Shown: in pieces, positions 1 to 8,269 of the stretch
How positions within the stretch are numbered: the stretch's first letter is position 1
Layout of the letters: the number at the start of each line of letters is the position of its first letter
Origin: an uncultured Prevotellaceae bacterium
GTDB taxonomy: Bacteria; Bacteroidota; Bacteroidia; Bacteroidales; Bacteroidaceae
DNA: 64,000 bases
Direction: 5' to 3'
Assembly (NCBI GenBank): GCA_900315105.1
Contig: OMXX01000015.1
Span: 9,315-73,314 of the forward strand
Notes under the pieces: model-generated
Seen by the model: the letters and a program-made list of their open reading frames with translations, nothing else
The model's database searches: none
Told to the model about the DNA's origin: nothing
Made by a program: the position numbers and the translations under genes

Positions 1-663
1 GCTTCAGGCTACGGCACAGGTCAGCTTCCTGACAAGGAAGGTCAGATGTATCACTGCGAGATTGACGATCTCTACCTTATCCCAACAGCAGAGGTTCCAG
101 TAACAAACATCTATCGTGATGTAATCCTCGACGAGAAGGATCTCCCTATCAAGAACTGCGCATACACACAGTGTTTCCGTCGCGAGGCAGGTTCTTACGG
201 TAAGGATGTACGTGGTCTTAACCGTCTGCATGAGTTCTCTAAGATTGAGATCGTGCGCATTGACAAGCCAGAGCATAGCGCAGAGTCACACAAGGAGATG
301 CTTGCACACGTTGAGGGACTTCTCAAGAAACTTGAGCTCCCATATCGTATCCTCCGTCTCTGTGGTGGTGATGCTTCATTCACATCTGCTATATGCTACG
401 ATTTCGAGGTATATTCAGAGGCTCAGAAGCGTTGGCTTGAGGTTTCATCTGTTTCAAACTTCGATACATATCAGGCAAACCGTCTGAAGTGCCGTTACCG
501 TAATGCCGAGACAAAGAAGACAGAGCTTTGCCACACTCTCAATGGTTCAGCTCTCGCTCTCCCACGTATCGTTGCCTCTATTCTTGAGAACTTCCAGACA
601 GAGGACGGCATTCGCGTGCCAAAGGTACTCGTTCCTTATATGGGATGTGAGATAATTAAGTAA
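1..663 (+). CDS. serS: Seryl-tRNA synthetase, C-terminal part (5' truncated by window edge)
   Basis: This enzyme charges tRNA-Ser with serine in the cytoplasm. The reading frame is open from base 1, so the start lies outside the window; 220 residues remain of a family that is usually about 425, and the N-terminal coiled-coil tRNA-binding arm is missing. Class II synthetase landmarks are visible: GTGQLP at the very start, motif 2 as FRREAGSYGKDVRGLNRLHE, and motif 3 as NGSALALPRIVASILEN. Nothing looks degenerate, so the truncation is only the window edge. A short inverted repeat follows the stop codon and the next gene begins about 110 bp later, so the two are probably separate transcription units. 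Confidence 0.97.
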   Translation, partial: ASGYGTGQLPDKEGQMYHCEIDDLYLIPTAEVPVTNIYRDVILDEKDLPIKNCAYTQCFRREAGSYGKDVRGLNRLHEFSKIEIVRIDKPEHSAESHKEMLAHVEGLLKKLELPYRILRLCGGDASFTSAICYDFEVYSEAQKRWLEVSSVSNFDTYQANRLKCRYRNAETKKTELCHTLNGSALALPRIVASILENFQTEDGIRVPKVLVPYMGCEIIK

Positions 664-675
664 ATAATAAAGGTT

Positions 676-722
676 AGAGGTTAGTGGTTCGAGTTCAATG
701 TTTGGCTCTTCCATTAACCTCT
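676..722. repeat. Imperfect inverted repeat after serS
   Basis: AGAGGTTAGTGG (676-687) faces CCATTAACCTCT (711-722), 11 of 12 positions complementary. It lies in the 111-bp gap between serS and the next gene. There is no clear T-run, so terminator function is only possible. Confidence 0.4.
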
Positions 723-774
723 ATCCAACAATTTCTAAACGCCAATAACTATTAATTAACCTATACAAAAACTT

Positions 775-3120
775 ATGGCTTTCAAAATCGTATCAAAGAA
801 ACAATTCTCCGAGAAGGTATTCTGCATGGAGATTGAGGCTCCGCTGATTGCCAAGAGCCGCAAGCCTGGCAACTTTGTCATCGTGCGTGTTGACAAACAT
901 TCAGAGCGTATGCCCCTCACCATCGCAGATGCAGATATCCAGCGTGGAACCATCACCCTTGTAATTCAGGAGGTGGGTATGTCATCAACAAAACTATGTC
1001 GCAAGGAGGCTGGTGACACCATCGAAGACCTCGTTGGTCCTCTCGGAAATCCTACACATATAGAGAATTTCGGTACTGTAATCTGCGCATGCGGTGGACT
1101 TGGCGCTGCTCCAATGCTGCCAATCATCCGCGGTCTTAAGGCTGCCGGAAACCGTGTACTCTCTGTTATCGCAGGTCGTACAGCAGAACTCGTAATCATG
1201 GAAGATGAGATTCGCGAGTCCTCAGATGAGGTTATCATCATGACCGATGACGGTTCAAAGGGCGAAAAGGGCGTAGTTACAGTAGGTATCGAGAAATTCT
1301 GCCAGCAGGAGCATATCGACAAGGCATTTGCCATTGGTCCTCCTATCATGATGAAGTTCTCATGCCTCATGACACAGAAATACGGTATCTCTACTGATGT
1401 CAGCCTCAATACCATCATGGTTGACGGTACCGGTATGTGCGGTGCTTGTCGTCTCACAATCGGTGGAAAGACCAAGTTCGTCTGCATCGACGGTCCTGAG
1501 TTCGACGGAGCACTCGTTGACTGGGATGAGATGTTCAAGCGCATGGGCACTTTCAAGCGTGCAGAGCTTGAAGAGATGGAGCATATTGATGAACACATCT
1601 ACGAGGACGTGATGAACGGTATCAAGGAAACTACTGATGTAGTGATGGACAACGATCCAACAAACGATCCTATCGAGGTGCTTACTGACCGCAATGCCCC
1701 TTGGCGTGAAGAGCTCCGTAAGAGTATGAAGCCAAAGGAGCGCACGGCTATTGAGCGTGTTAAGATGCCCGAGCTTGATCCTGTATATCGTGCAACAACA
1801 CGTCTTGAGGAAGTGAACAAGGGTTTGACAAAGGAAATGGCGCTCACAGAGGCTAAGCGTTGTCTTGACTGCGCTAAGCCATCATGTGTAGAGGGCTGTC
1901 CTGTAAATATCAATATCCCTTCATTCATCAAGAATATCGAGCGCGGACAATTCCTTGCCGCAGCCAAGGTACTTAAGAACACCTCTGCCCTACCTGCAGT
2001 ATGCGGTCGCGTATGTCCACAGGAGAAGCAATGCGAGTCTAAGTGTATCCATCTCAAGATGAACGAGCCTGCTGTTGCTATCGGCTATCTCGAGCGTTTC
2101 GCAGCCGACTACGAGCGCCAAAGCGGTAACATTTCTCTCCCTGATATCGCACCTTCAAACGGTATCAAGGTTGCAGTTGTTGGTTCTGGTCCTGCAGGAC
2201 TTTCTTTTGCTGGCGATATGATTAAGAAGGGCTACGATGTATATGTATTCGAGGCACTTCACGAGATTGGAGGTGTGCTAAAGTACGGTATTCCTGAGTT
2301 CCGTCTTCCAAATGCCATAGTTGACGTTGAGATAGAGAATCTCCGCAAGATGGGTGTTCATTTCCTTACTGATGTCATCGTGGGTAAGTCTATCTCTGTT
2401 GACGAACTCGAGGCACAGGGCTTCAAGGGTATCTTCGTAGCTTCCGGAGCAGGTCTGCCAAACTTCATGAACATCCCAGGAGAGAACCTCATCAACATAA
2501 TGTCCTCCAACGAGTATCTCACACGTGTGAACCTCATGGATGCAGCCAACCCAAAGACCGATACACCAATCAACCTCGGTAAGAACGTACTCGTTGTAGG
2601 TGGTGGTAATACCGCTATGGACTCTTGCCGCACGGCAAAACGTCTCGGTGCAAAGGTCACCCTTGTATATCGTCGTTCTGATGCCGAGCTCCCAGCACGT
2701 GCCGAGGAGGTTAAGCACGCAAAGGAAGAGGGTATCGAATTCAAGACACTCCACAACCCCGTTGAGTATCTCGCAGACGAGAACGGTGCTGTTAAGCAGG
2801 CTGTACTTGCTGTTATGGAGCTTGGCGAGCCTGATGAGTCTGGACGTCGTTCTCCTGTTGATACAGGTAAGCGCATCACCATCGACGTTGATCAGGTAGT
2901 AGTGGCAGTAGGTGTAAGTCCTAACCCACTCGTACCAAAGTCAATCGAAGGTCTAGAACTTGGTCGCAAGAACACCATCGCTGTAAGCGAAACCATGCAG
3001 TCATCACGCTCTAACATCTACGCAGGTGGTGACATCGTACGTGGTGGTGCAACCGTAATCCTCGCAATGGGTGACGGTCGTCGCGCTGCAGCAAATATGC
3101 ATGAGCAACTTTCTAAATAA
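775..3120 (+). CDS. Fused NfnA/PyrK-like and NfnB/GltD-like flavoprotein oxidoreductase
   Basis: The 781-residue protein joins two modules. Residues 1 to about 280 resemble the ferredoxin-reductase-type FAD/NAD subunit (PyrK/NfnA), with a [2Fe-2S] site in GMCGACRLTIGGKTKFVC near residue 222. From about residue 330 it resembles the glutamate synthase small subunit/NfnB: a cysteine cluster at CLDCAKPSCVEGC and CGRVCPQEKQCESKC, an FAD loop VAVVGSGPAGLSFAG near 465 and a second nucleotide loop VLVVGGGNTAMD near 605. In organisms with separate NfnA and NfnB the pair performs electron-bifurcating NADH:ferredoxin:NADP+ transhydrogenation. Automated annotation often labels this fusion DHODH-B/glutamate synthase, but no pyrD or gltB lies nearby. 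The Nfn-type role is inferred from the subunit pairing. The stop overlaps the next start by one base. Confidence 0.9.
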   Translation: MAFKIVSKKQFSEKVFCMEIEAPLIAKSRKPGNFVIVRVDKHSERMPLTIADADIQRGTITLVIQEVGMSSTKLCRKEAGDTIEDLVGPLGNPTHIENFGTVICACGGLGAAPMLPIIRGLKAAGNRVLSVIAGRTAELVIMEDEIRESSDEVIIMTDDGSKGEKGVVTVGIEKFCQQEHIDKAFAIGPPIMMKFSCLMTQKYGISTDVSLNTIMVDGTGMCGACRLTIGGKTKFVCIDGPEFDGALVDWDEMFKRMGTFKRAELEEMEHIDEHIYEDVMNGIKETTDVVMDNDPTNDPIEVLTDRNAPWREELRKSMKPKERTAIERVKMPELDPVYRATTRLEEVNKGLTKEMALTEAKRCLDCAKPSCVEGCPVNINIPSFIKNIERGQFLAAAKVLKNTSALPAVCGRVCPQEKQCESKCIHLKMNEPAVAIGYLERFAADYERQSGNISLPDIAPSNGIKVAVVGSGPAGLSFAGDMIKKGYDVYVFEALHEIGGVLKYGIPEFRLPNAIVDVEIENLRKMGVHFLTDVIVGKSISVDELEAQGFKGIFVASGAGLPNFMNIPGENLINIMSSNEYLTRVNLMDAANPKTDTPINLGKNVLVVGGGNTAMDSCRTAKRLGAKVTLVYRRSDAELPARAEEVKHAKEEGIEFKTLHNPVEYLADENGAVKQAVLAVMELGEPDESGRRSPVDTGKRITIDVDQVVVAVGVSPNPLVPKSIEGLELGRKNTIAVSETMQSSRSNIYAGGDIVRGGATVILAMGDGRRAAANMHEQLSK

Positions 3121-3488
3121 TGAACTCTATTTACACAATCTTACTGCTCGTACTAAGCAATATCTTCATGACATTTGCTTGGTACGGGCATCTTAAATTA
3201 CAGCAGACTGGCATATCATCAAACTGGCCATTGATAGCCACTATCGCTTTCTCATGGGGAATAGCATTCTTTGAGTACTGCTGTCAGGTACCTGCAAACC
3301 GCATAGGATTCATCGAGAATGGCGGTCCTTTCAACCTTGTGCAATTAAAAGTGATACAGGAAGTTATAAGTCTTATTGTATTCACGGTAATAGCCCAATG
3401 CATGTTTACCGGCCAGTCATTACATTGGAATCACCTCGTTGCATTCCTCTGCCTCATTGCCGCAGTTTACTTCGTGTTCATGAAGTAA
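3120..3488 (+). CDS. DUF486-type small membrane protein (DMT superfamily)
   Basis: A 122-residue, very hydrophobic protein with about four transmembrane helices, beginning MNSIYTILLLVLSNIFMTFA. The central segment with NRIGFIENGGPFNLVQLKVIQE is characteristic of the DUF486 family, which is related to small multidrug-resistance-like transporters; its substrate is unknown. The ATG shares one base with the upstream TAA (TAATG), which implies translational coupling to the Nfn-like oxidoreductase. No link between the two functions is evident beyond co-expression. Confidence 0.85.
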   Translation: MNSIYTILLLVLSNIFMTFAWYGHLKLQQTGISSNWPLIATIAFSWGIAFFEYCCQVPANRIGFIENGGPFNLVQLKVIQEVISLIVFTVIAQCMFTGQSLHWNHLVAFLCLIAAVYFVFMK

Positions 3489-3548
3489 AAAATTGTCTAT
3501 TTCCCAAAACGTGATGAAAGGAATGAAAGTCATAGAGACAGAAAAGAA

Positions 3549-3995
3549 ATGAGTGCCATATTACATAAGAAGACCTTTCGTGAACTAACTACCGACGAAC
3601 TATACGAACTTCTCAGGGTGCGTAGTGAGACTTTTGTGTTAGGTCAGAACTGCGTATATCAGGATCTGGATAATGATGACAAAACTGCTATACATCTATG
3701 GCTAAGCGTCGATGACAGATTGGTAGCAATGGCTCGTCTATGCCCTGCGGGAACTCATCTTCCAGAAATCTCCATAGGAAGAGTCATAGCAACCGAGCGT
3801 GGCAAGGGTTATGGCAAGCAAATAATGATTCATGCCATTAACGCAGCAGTAGAGATTCTCAATGCAACTCGCATAGATATTCAGGCTCAGGAATATGCCA
3901 AGGGCTTCTATGAAAATGTAGGCTTCAAGCAAACATCCGACACTTACATACTCGAAAATATCCCCCATATCAACATGACATGGCTAAAGAAATAG
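3549..3995 (+). CDS. ElaA-like GNAT N-acetyltransferase
   Basis: A 148-residue protein of the GNAT fold. The N-terminal block FRELTTDELYELLRVRSETF followed by VLGQNCVYQDLD is typical of the ElaA subgroup. The acetyl-CoA loop appears as RVIATERGKGYGKQIM near residues 78-93, and YAKGFYENVGF near residue 117 is the usual C-terminal motif. The substrate is unknown. It starts 60 bp after the DUF486 gene, and its end overlaps the next gene by 16 bp, so the three downstream genes look co-transcribed. Confidence 0.88.
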   Translation: MSAILHKKTFRELTTDELYELLRVRSETFVLGQNCVYQDLDNDDKTAIHLWLSVDDRLVAMARLCPAGTHLPEISIGRVIATERGKGYGKQIMIHAINAAVEILNATRIDIQAQEYAKGFYENVGFKQTSDTYILENIPHINMTWLKK

Positions 3996-4666
3996 ACACG
4001 TTCTTCCACGAAGTTCATTCATGTACGGAGTTGATGGAACTTATCTCCGAGATAGGATTCCTTCCCCTACTCGATAGCGGCATACAGGGTTATGCTGCTG
4101 AGGATATCGTTGACGAAGACTGCCGCTACGTCACTTTCCCTGACGGTGGATGGGAATGGCTTCTGTGGAAATGGAAAGGTCAGATAGTTACCGAGTTGCC
4201 GTGTATATACGGTAAGTTTTTCAACAAGAAGGCTGGATTCATAAGCAAAGAATGGTGGGCTGATTTCTGTAACTATCGTCGCAGCAAGTATGCCCGTCCT
4301 GATGAAGATTCCATAGAGGGCGCTATCATCGAGACCTTGATGATGAATGGAAGTATGATAACACGGGAACTTCGTGCTGCTTGCGGATTCAACGGCAAGG
4401 GAATGCGAAGTAAGTTTGACGGCTATCTCACCCGACTTGAAATGGCAACCTACATCGTGACTGAGGATTTCGTATATCCACGCGACAAGCACAATAGGGA
4501 ATACGGATGGGGATGGTCGTTGCTTAATACTCCCGAAAGCCTATACGGAAAGGATTCATGTCATTGTTCAAGAACACCCGAAGAATCATATCAGAGAATC
4601 TTTGAGCATATTCAGTCAATTCTCCCTAAAGCCACCGACAAGCAGATTGCCAAACTTATTGGGTGA
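3980..4666 (+). CDS. AlkZ-related winged-helix-like protein (putative)
   Basis: A 228-residue soluble protein without a signal peptide. Its layout (RYVTFPDGGWEWLLWKWKG, then a helix-rich region with MITRELRAACGFNGKGMR and a C-terminal YGWGWSLL segment) resembles what is annotated in Bacteroidota as AlkZ-related proteins, distant relatives of the YcaQ/AlkZ DNA glycosylases with winged-helix domains. I recognise this from memory of the family, not from an alignment. The catalytic motif of true AlkZ is not apparent, so enzymatic activity is doubtful. It overlaps the upstream acetyltransferase by 16 bp (start inside MAKEI). Confidence 0.6.
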   Translation: MAKEIDTFFHEVHSCTELMELISEIGFLPLLDSGIQGYAAEDIVDEDCRYVTFPDGGWEWLLWKWKGQIVTELPCIYGKFFNKKAGFISKEWWADFCNYRRSKYARPDEDSIEGAIIETLMMNGSMITRELRAACGFNGKGMRSKFDGYLTRLEMATYIVTEDFVYPRDKHNREYGWGWSLLNTPESLYGKDSCHCSRTPEESYQRIFEHIQSILPKATDKQIAKLIG

Positions 4667-4687
4667 TTATAGCACTTAGCTAAGGAT

Positions 4688-5140
4688 ATGATAAGGCAGA
4701 AGGAATATAAGTTGCGAACCACTCCTGGCACTCATTACGTATGGGTGGCTGGCAGTTGCGACTATGCACACGAGGAGCGATGCAGCGGAGGTGCGTATCT
4801 CATGCAACTGAATGACGAGACGATAGAGAGCTATGCTATCTCTGATGATCACACCACGGAGTTCCGGATGATTCTTTCGGTCATGATCCATGCCATGCAA
4901 GTATTGCCTGCCGATTCCGACATAGTGTTTCTTACCAACGTGTCGTACATTCAGCAAAACTGGGACAGGCATCCAACAGACAAATCTGCAAATGCCAACC
5001 TTATCGGAGAGTGTTTAACTGAAAGAGAAAGGCATCATTCCGTTACGGTAAAACTCGTTCCATTCCATAAGTCTCACTTGTTGCTTATGACACATGAGCT
5101 TGCTCATGAAGCCATGATAAAACACAGAAATAAATTATAG
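4688..5140 (+). CDS. Divergent RNase H-fold protein, probably catalytically altered
   Basis: A 150-residue protein whose order of elements follows RNase HI: a first strand WVAGSCDYAHEERCSGGAYL (where the family has a DGS/GG pattern), a helix start TTEFRMILSVMIHAM (family: N-x-x-E-x-x-A), a strand IVFLTNVSYIQQNW (family: I-x-x-D-S-x-Y-V) and a C-terminal HELAHEAM (family: D-x-L-A-x-x-A). The Glu of the second motif is kept, but the Asp positions appear as Ala/Cys, Asn and His. It may be a nucleic-acid-binding relic or have a changed metal site. It begins 21 bp after the AlkZ-related gene, the last gene of this plus-strand group. Confidence 0.5.
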   Translation: MIRQKEYKLRTTPGTHYVWVAGSCDYAHEERCSGGAYLMQLNDETIESYAISDDHTTEFRMILSVMIHAMQVLPADSDIVFLTNVSYIQQNWDRHPTDKSANANLIGECLTERERHHSVTVKLVPFHKSHLLLMTHELAHEAMIKHRNKL

Positions 5141-5186
5141 AGGGAAACATTTTCCTTATGGTTCGACTAAAATAAACGCCAGAATA

Positions 5187-5307
5187 CAATTTCCTTCTTC
5201 CTCCTTTCATCCTCCCTTGTTCCTCCGCTCTTCCTCCGTTGATCCTATACATGAAAGGAGGAAAAGCGATTTAGAAGCGAATTTGAAACGGAGCTACAAC
5301 GGAGGCA
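5187..5307. repeat. 11-bp-periodic inverted minisatellite, copy A
   Basis: Five pyrimidine-rich units place [T/A]TCCTCC or a close variant at 5198, 5209, 5220, 5231 and 5242, exactly 11 bp apart. Five purine-rich units follow with GAAGCGA/GAAACGG-type cores at 5252, 5263, 5274, 5285 and 5296, again 11 bp apart. The two halves are roughly complementary, so the transcript could fold. It lies between convergent genes. Confidence 0.85.
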
Positions 5308-5335
5308 TAAAAGAAACACTCTGACATTAACGAAT

Positions 5336-5362
5336 AAAGGCTCGCAAACGCGAGCCTTTTTT
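5336..5362. terminator. Bidirectional intrinsic terminator
   Basis: A perfect 7-bp stem GGCTCGC/GCGAGCC (5339-5345 and 5350-5356) with loop AAAC is flanked by AAA upstream and TTTTTT downstream. It sits between the convergent RNase H-like gene and dapA and could serve both, the plus direction being stronger. Confidence 0.9.
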
Positions 5363-5380
5363 CTATATGTCTGAAAGGAA

Positions 5381-6265
5381 CTACAGTTTCAATTCCTTTA
5401 TAATGCTTGAAATCTTCTGTAATGTTGTCACACGTGTTGGAACGAGTGGCAGACGGAGCTGATTCTTGATGAAGCCCATTTCGGTGAGAAGTGCCTTAAC
5501 ACCGGCAGGGTTACCGTCAACAAAGAGAAGTGAATAGAGGTCGGTAAATTTATGGTGTATCTTCTGCGCTGCCTCAAACTCGCCATTGAACTCAAGACGA
5601 ATCATACGAGAGAACTCCTTTGGAAGTGCATTACCGATAACTGAGATTACACCAACAGCACCACAGGCAATCATTGGGAAGGTGAGAGCATCGTCACCGC
5701 TGATAACCTCGAAATCATTTGGCTTGTACTTGATGATCTCGTCAACCTGCTCAAGTGAACCGGAAGCCTCCTTGATTGCAACAATGTTCTTGCAGTCTCT
5801 TGCAAGACGACAAGTTGTCTCAGCCTTGAGGTTGATACCTGTACGGCCAGGAACATTATATAGTACCACAGGAAGCTCAGTTGCAGCAGCAATAGCCTTA
5901 AAATGCTGATAGAGCCCTTCTTGAGAAGGCTTGTTGTAGTAAGGACAAACAGACAATACTCCGTCAATACCTGAGAAATCGCCACTCTTGAGCTCCTCAA
6001 CAACAGCAGCAGTATTGTTGCCTCCACAGCCCATAAGGATAGGCACACGACCAGCCACCTGTCTTACGATAGCACTCTTTATCTGTGCCTTCTCTGCGAG
6101 GGTAAGACATGGGGTCTCACCTGTAGTTGCAAGGATACAGAAGAAATCGGCACCGTTATCCAACTGATAGTCGATAAGGCGAGAAAGAGACTCGTAATCA
6201 ACGGCTCCATCTTCAGTGAAAGGTGTTATGAGTGCGATACCAAGACCGCGGAAGATATTATTCAT
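5381..6265 (-). CDS. dapA: 4-hydroxy-tetrahydrodipicolinate synthase
   Basis: A cytosolic enzyme condensing pyruvate with L-aspartate semialdehyde in the diaminopimelate/lysine pathway. The 294-residue length fits the family. Visible motifs are TTGETPCLTLAEK near residue 46 (substrate-binding TTGE loop), YNVPGRTGINL near residue 135 (catalytic Tyr and the Arg that holds the carboxylate) and VAIKEASGSLEQ near residue 163 with the Schiff-base lysine. The gene stands alone on the minus strand with its own promoter about 40 bp upstream, and it ends at a shared terminator with the convergent plus-strand group. Confidence 0.97.
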   Translation of the reverse strand: MNNIFRGLGIALITPFTEDGAVDYESLSRLIDYQLDNGADFFCILATTGETPCLTLAEKAQIKSAIVRQVAGRVPILMGCGGNNTAAVVEELKSGDFSGIDGVLSVCPYYNKPSQEGLYQHFKAIAAATELPVVLYNVPGRTGINLKAETTCRLARDCKNIVAIKEASGSLEQVDEIIKYKPNDFEVISGDDALTFPMIACGAVGVISVIGNALPKEFSRMIRLEFNGEFEAAQKIHHKFTDLYSLLFVDGNPAGVKALLTEMGFIKNQLRLPLVPTRVTTLQKISSIIKELKL

Positions 6266-6302
6266 ATTGTTTGATTTTCTTACCTAAATTACAATTTGGA
6301 TG

Positions 6303-6310
6303 CAAAGTTA
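6303..6310 (-). promoter_or_regulatory. dapA promoter -7 box
   Basis: TAACTTTG on the minus strand matches the Bacteroidetes -7 consensus TAnnTTTG. It predicts a 5' UTR of about 30 nt before dapA. No good -33 TTTG is present at the usual distance. Confidence 0.6.
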
Positions 6311-6406
6311 GCATTTTTTCTTTATATTCGTGCATAAAACACTAACTATTTTTGCATTCGTAACATTTTTCTACTTTTCCACTTTACCCTTTCCACTTTA
6401 CCTATT

Positions 6407-7333
6407 CTACTTATACAAGCTTCCCAACCATAGGAAGACAAGTCCGAGAAGAACAAGGAAAAGATCCAAGAACTTAGATTTCAGATTCTTCTCATGGAAC
6501 ATCACAGCACCAAAGAGGAAACTGACTATTACACTTGCCCTTCGTACCATACTGACAATGGAAATCATTGCCCCATCAATGCTTAGTGCATAAAAATACA
6601 CGAAATCGGCAACCGACAGGAATACGCTAACAAGGATGATTGACCAAGACCAATGGAAAGGTGTCGTTTTCTTGTGGGTTGGCCACCACAGAATCATCAC
6701 CATAGCACCCATGATAAAGCATTGGTAGATATTGTACCATGACTGTACGTCCATCTTATTTAACCCTACTCCACCATTTGAAACATGTGCCATGAGATAT
6801 TTGTCGTAAAGTCCGCTTACAGCACCGAATATGGCAGCTCCAACGATAGCGAATATCCACTTATTATGCTTGAAATCAATGCCTTCCTTCTTACTTGTAC
6901 GGCTCAGCATTATATAGCTGACAATAGCCAAAGCAACACCAATCCATTGATACACATTCAGACGTTCTCCGAATATGAGCAATGCACCAACAAGCACGAG
7001 AATAGGACGTGACGCATTAATAGGACCGTAGATTGTGAGCGGGATATGCTTCATTCCGAAATATGCGAGAAGCCAAGAGGCTAGTACGATGAGACTCTTC
7101 ATCAGAATGTACTTATGTACCTCCCACCCTACTACGGGTACATAGAACATACTGCCGTCGAGACATGTTCCGTAGGCACTCAGGAGAATGAAAGGAAGGA
7201 ATATCAGCGAACAGAAGAATGTGTTGAGGAAAAGTACCGGAAGCACCGCATTACCGTTAAGTGCCTGTTTCTTGAATACATCATAGAATCCGAGCAATGC
7301 TGCGGATGTGAAAGCTAATAATAACCAAACCAT
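6407..7333 (-). CDS. EamA/DMT-family inner-membrane transporter
   Basis: A 308-residue protein with about ten hydrophobic segments arranged as two EamA halves. The first half opens MVWLLLAFTSAALLGFYDVF and contains YGPINASRPILVLVGALLIFGE; the second half ends with VSMVRRASVIVSFLFGAVMFHE, the conserved end-of-domain pattern of drug/metabolite transporters. The substrate is unknown. It starts 29 bp after the truA stop on the same strand, so it is probably co-transcribed with truA. Confidence 0.88.
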   Translation of the reverse strand: MVWLLLAFTSAALLGFYDVFKKQALNGNAVLPVLFLNTFFCSLIFLPFILLSAYGTCLDGSMFYVPVVGWEVHKYILMKSLIVLASWLLAYFGMKHIPLTIYGPINASRPILVLVGALLIFGERLNVYQWIGVALAIVSYIMLSRTSKKEGIDFKHNKWIFAIVGAAIFGAVSGLYDKYLMAHVSNGGVGLNKMDVQSWYNIYQCFIMGAMVMILWWPTHKKTTPFHWSWSIILVSVFLSVADFVYFYALSIDGAMISIVSMVRRASVIVSFLFGAVMFHEKNLKSKFLDLFLVLLGLVFLWLGSLYK

Positions 7334-7362
7334 GCTTTCTAATCAATAATTTATTTGTTATC

Positions 7363-8124
7363 CTAATATTTTATGTCAACAAGGAAAAGTGCATTCCCAG
7401 GCATACTCTCGCCTGCCTGAGTGCGTTTCTTCCCCTCTATAACGAGACGGAACTCGTCTATTGTCATCCTTTTACGACCTACTTCAACAAGCGTACCAAC
7501 AATGGCTCTGACCATGTTTCTCAAGAATCGGTTTGCACTTATAACGAACACCCAACAGCCATCCCCCAAGTCTTTCCATTTTGCTTCTGTAACCTTACAG
7601 AGAGTGGTCTTTACATCTGTATGAGATTTGCAGAAACAAGCAAAATCCTCATATTCAAGCAAAACTTTAGCCGCATCGTTCATCTTATTGAAATCCAAGT
7701 CGAAATGACATTCATACGAATAGTGTCGTTTGAACGGATTCTTATTGGTATGAACAAAGTAATTATAAGTTCTGAGAGTAGCCGAGAATCGGGCGTGAAG
7801 TTCGTCGTCAACCTGCTCTATTTTGTAAATTGAGATATCCGGCGGAAGCATACGATTCACCTTGTAGGCAAGCTGTTCGCAATCCAATTTCCCTTCCTTG
7901 AGAAAGCCATCAGGCAACGATATTTCCTGAACATCAAAATGAGCTACCATCATACTTGCGTGAACGCCAGCATCCGTCCTTCCTGCACCAACGATATCCG
8001 TCGGGATTCGAAGAATAGTGCTAAGGCAACGCTCAATCTCGCCTTCCACGGAAATACCGTTTGGTTGGATTTGCCACCCGTGAAATCGGGTTCCATCGTA
8101 TGATAAATAAACAAAATACCTCAT
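7363..8124 (-). CDS. truA: tRNA pseudouridine(38-40) synthase
   Basis: TruA converts uridines 38-40 of the tRNA anticodon arm to pseudouridine. The protein is 253 residues from the ATG at 8124, beginning MRYFVYLSYDGTRFHGWQIQ, the standard TruA N-terminus. The catalytic aspartate is in GAGRTDAGVHA near residue 53. A longer frame exists upstream to 8193, but it would run back through the promoter and the pheT control region, so I reject it. The -7 box lies only 9 bp before this ATG, so the message is probably leaderless. The EamA transporter follows 29 bp downstream. Confidence 0.95.
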   Translation of the reverse strand: MRYFVYLSYDGTRFHGWQIQPNGISVEGEIERCLSTILRIPTDIVGAGRTDAGVHASMMVAHFDVQEISLPDGFLKEGKLDCEQLAYKVNRMLPPDISIYKIEQVDDELHARFSATLRTYNYFVHTNKNPFKRHYSYECHFDLDFNKMNDAAKVLLEYEDFACFCKSHTDVKTTLCKVTEAKWKDLGDGCWVFVISANRFLRNMVRAIVGTLVEVGRKRMTIDEFRLVIEGKKRTQAGESMPGNALFLVDIKY

Positions 8125-8132
8125 TTGGCCTG

Positions 8133-8140
8133 CAAAATTA
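8133..8140 (-). promoter_or_regulatory. truA promoter -7 box, near-leaderless
   Basis: TAATTTTG on the minus strand ends 9 bp before the truA ATG. With the usual 5-7 bp to the start site, the mRNA would begin at or within a few bases of the start codon. Confidence 0.65.
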
Positions 8141-8159
8141 CAAAAAAAACGCAAAACTT

Positions 8160-8190
8160 TTTCAAAAGTCACCATTTTTTTGTACCTTTG
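8160..8190 (+). promoter_or_regulatory. pheT promoter
   Basis: TACCTTTG at 8183-8190 is a consensus -7 box, preceded by a T-rich -33 region. It is back to back with the truA promoter and predicts a leader of about 75 nt before pheT. Confidence 0.7.
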
Positions 8191-8269
8191 CACGTCAATT
8201 TATGACTTTTCGCAATTATGGCGAATACAAAGTAAAGAATACAATAAAAACAAACATAGAAAATATCAA

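Noticed and set aside
7363..8193. Longer truA starting at 8193
   Set aside because: It would include the TAATTTTG promoter box and overlap the pheT promoter; the ATG at 8124 gives the standard N-terminus.
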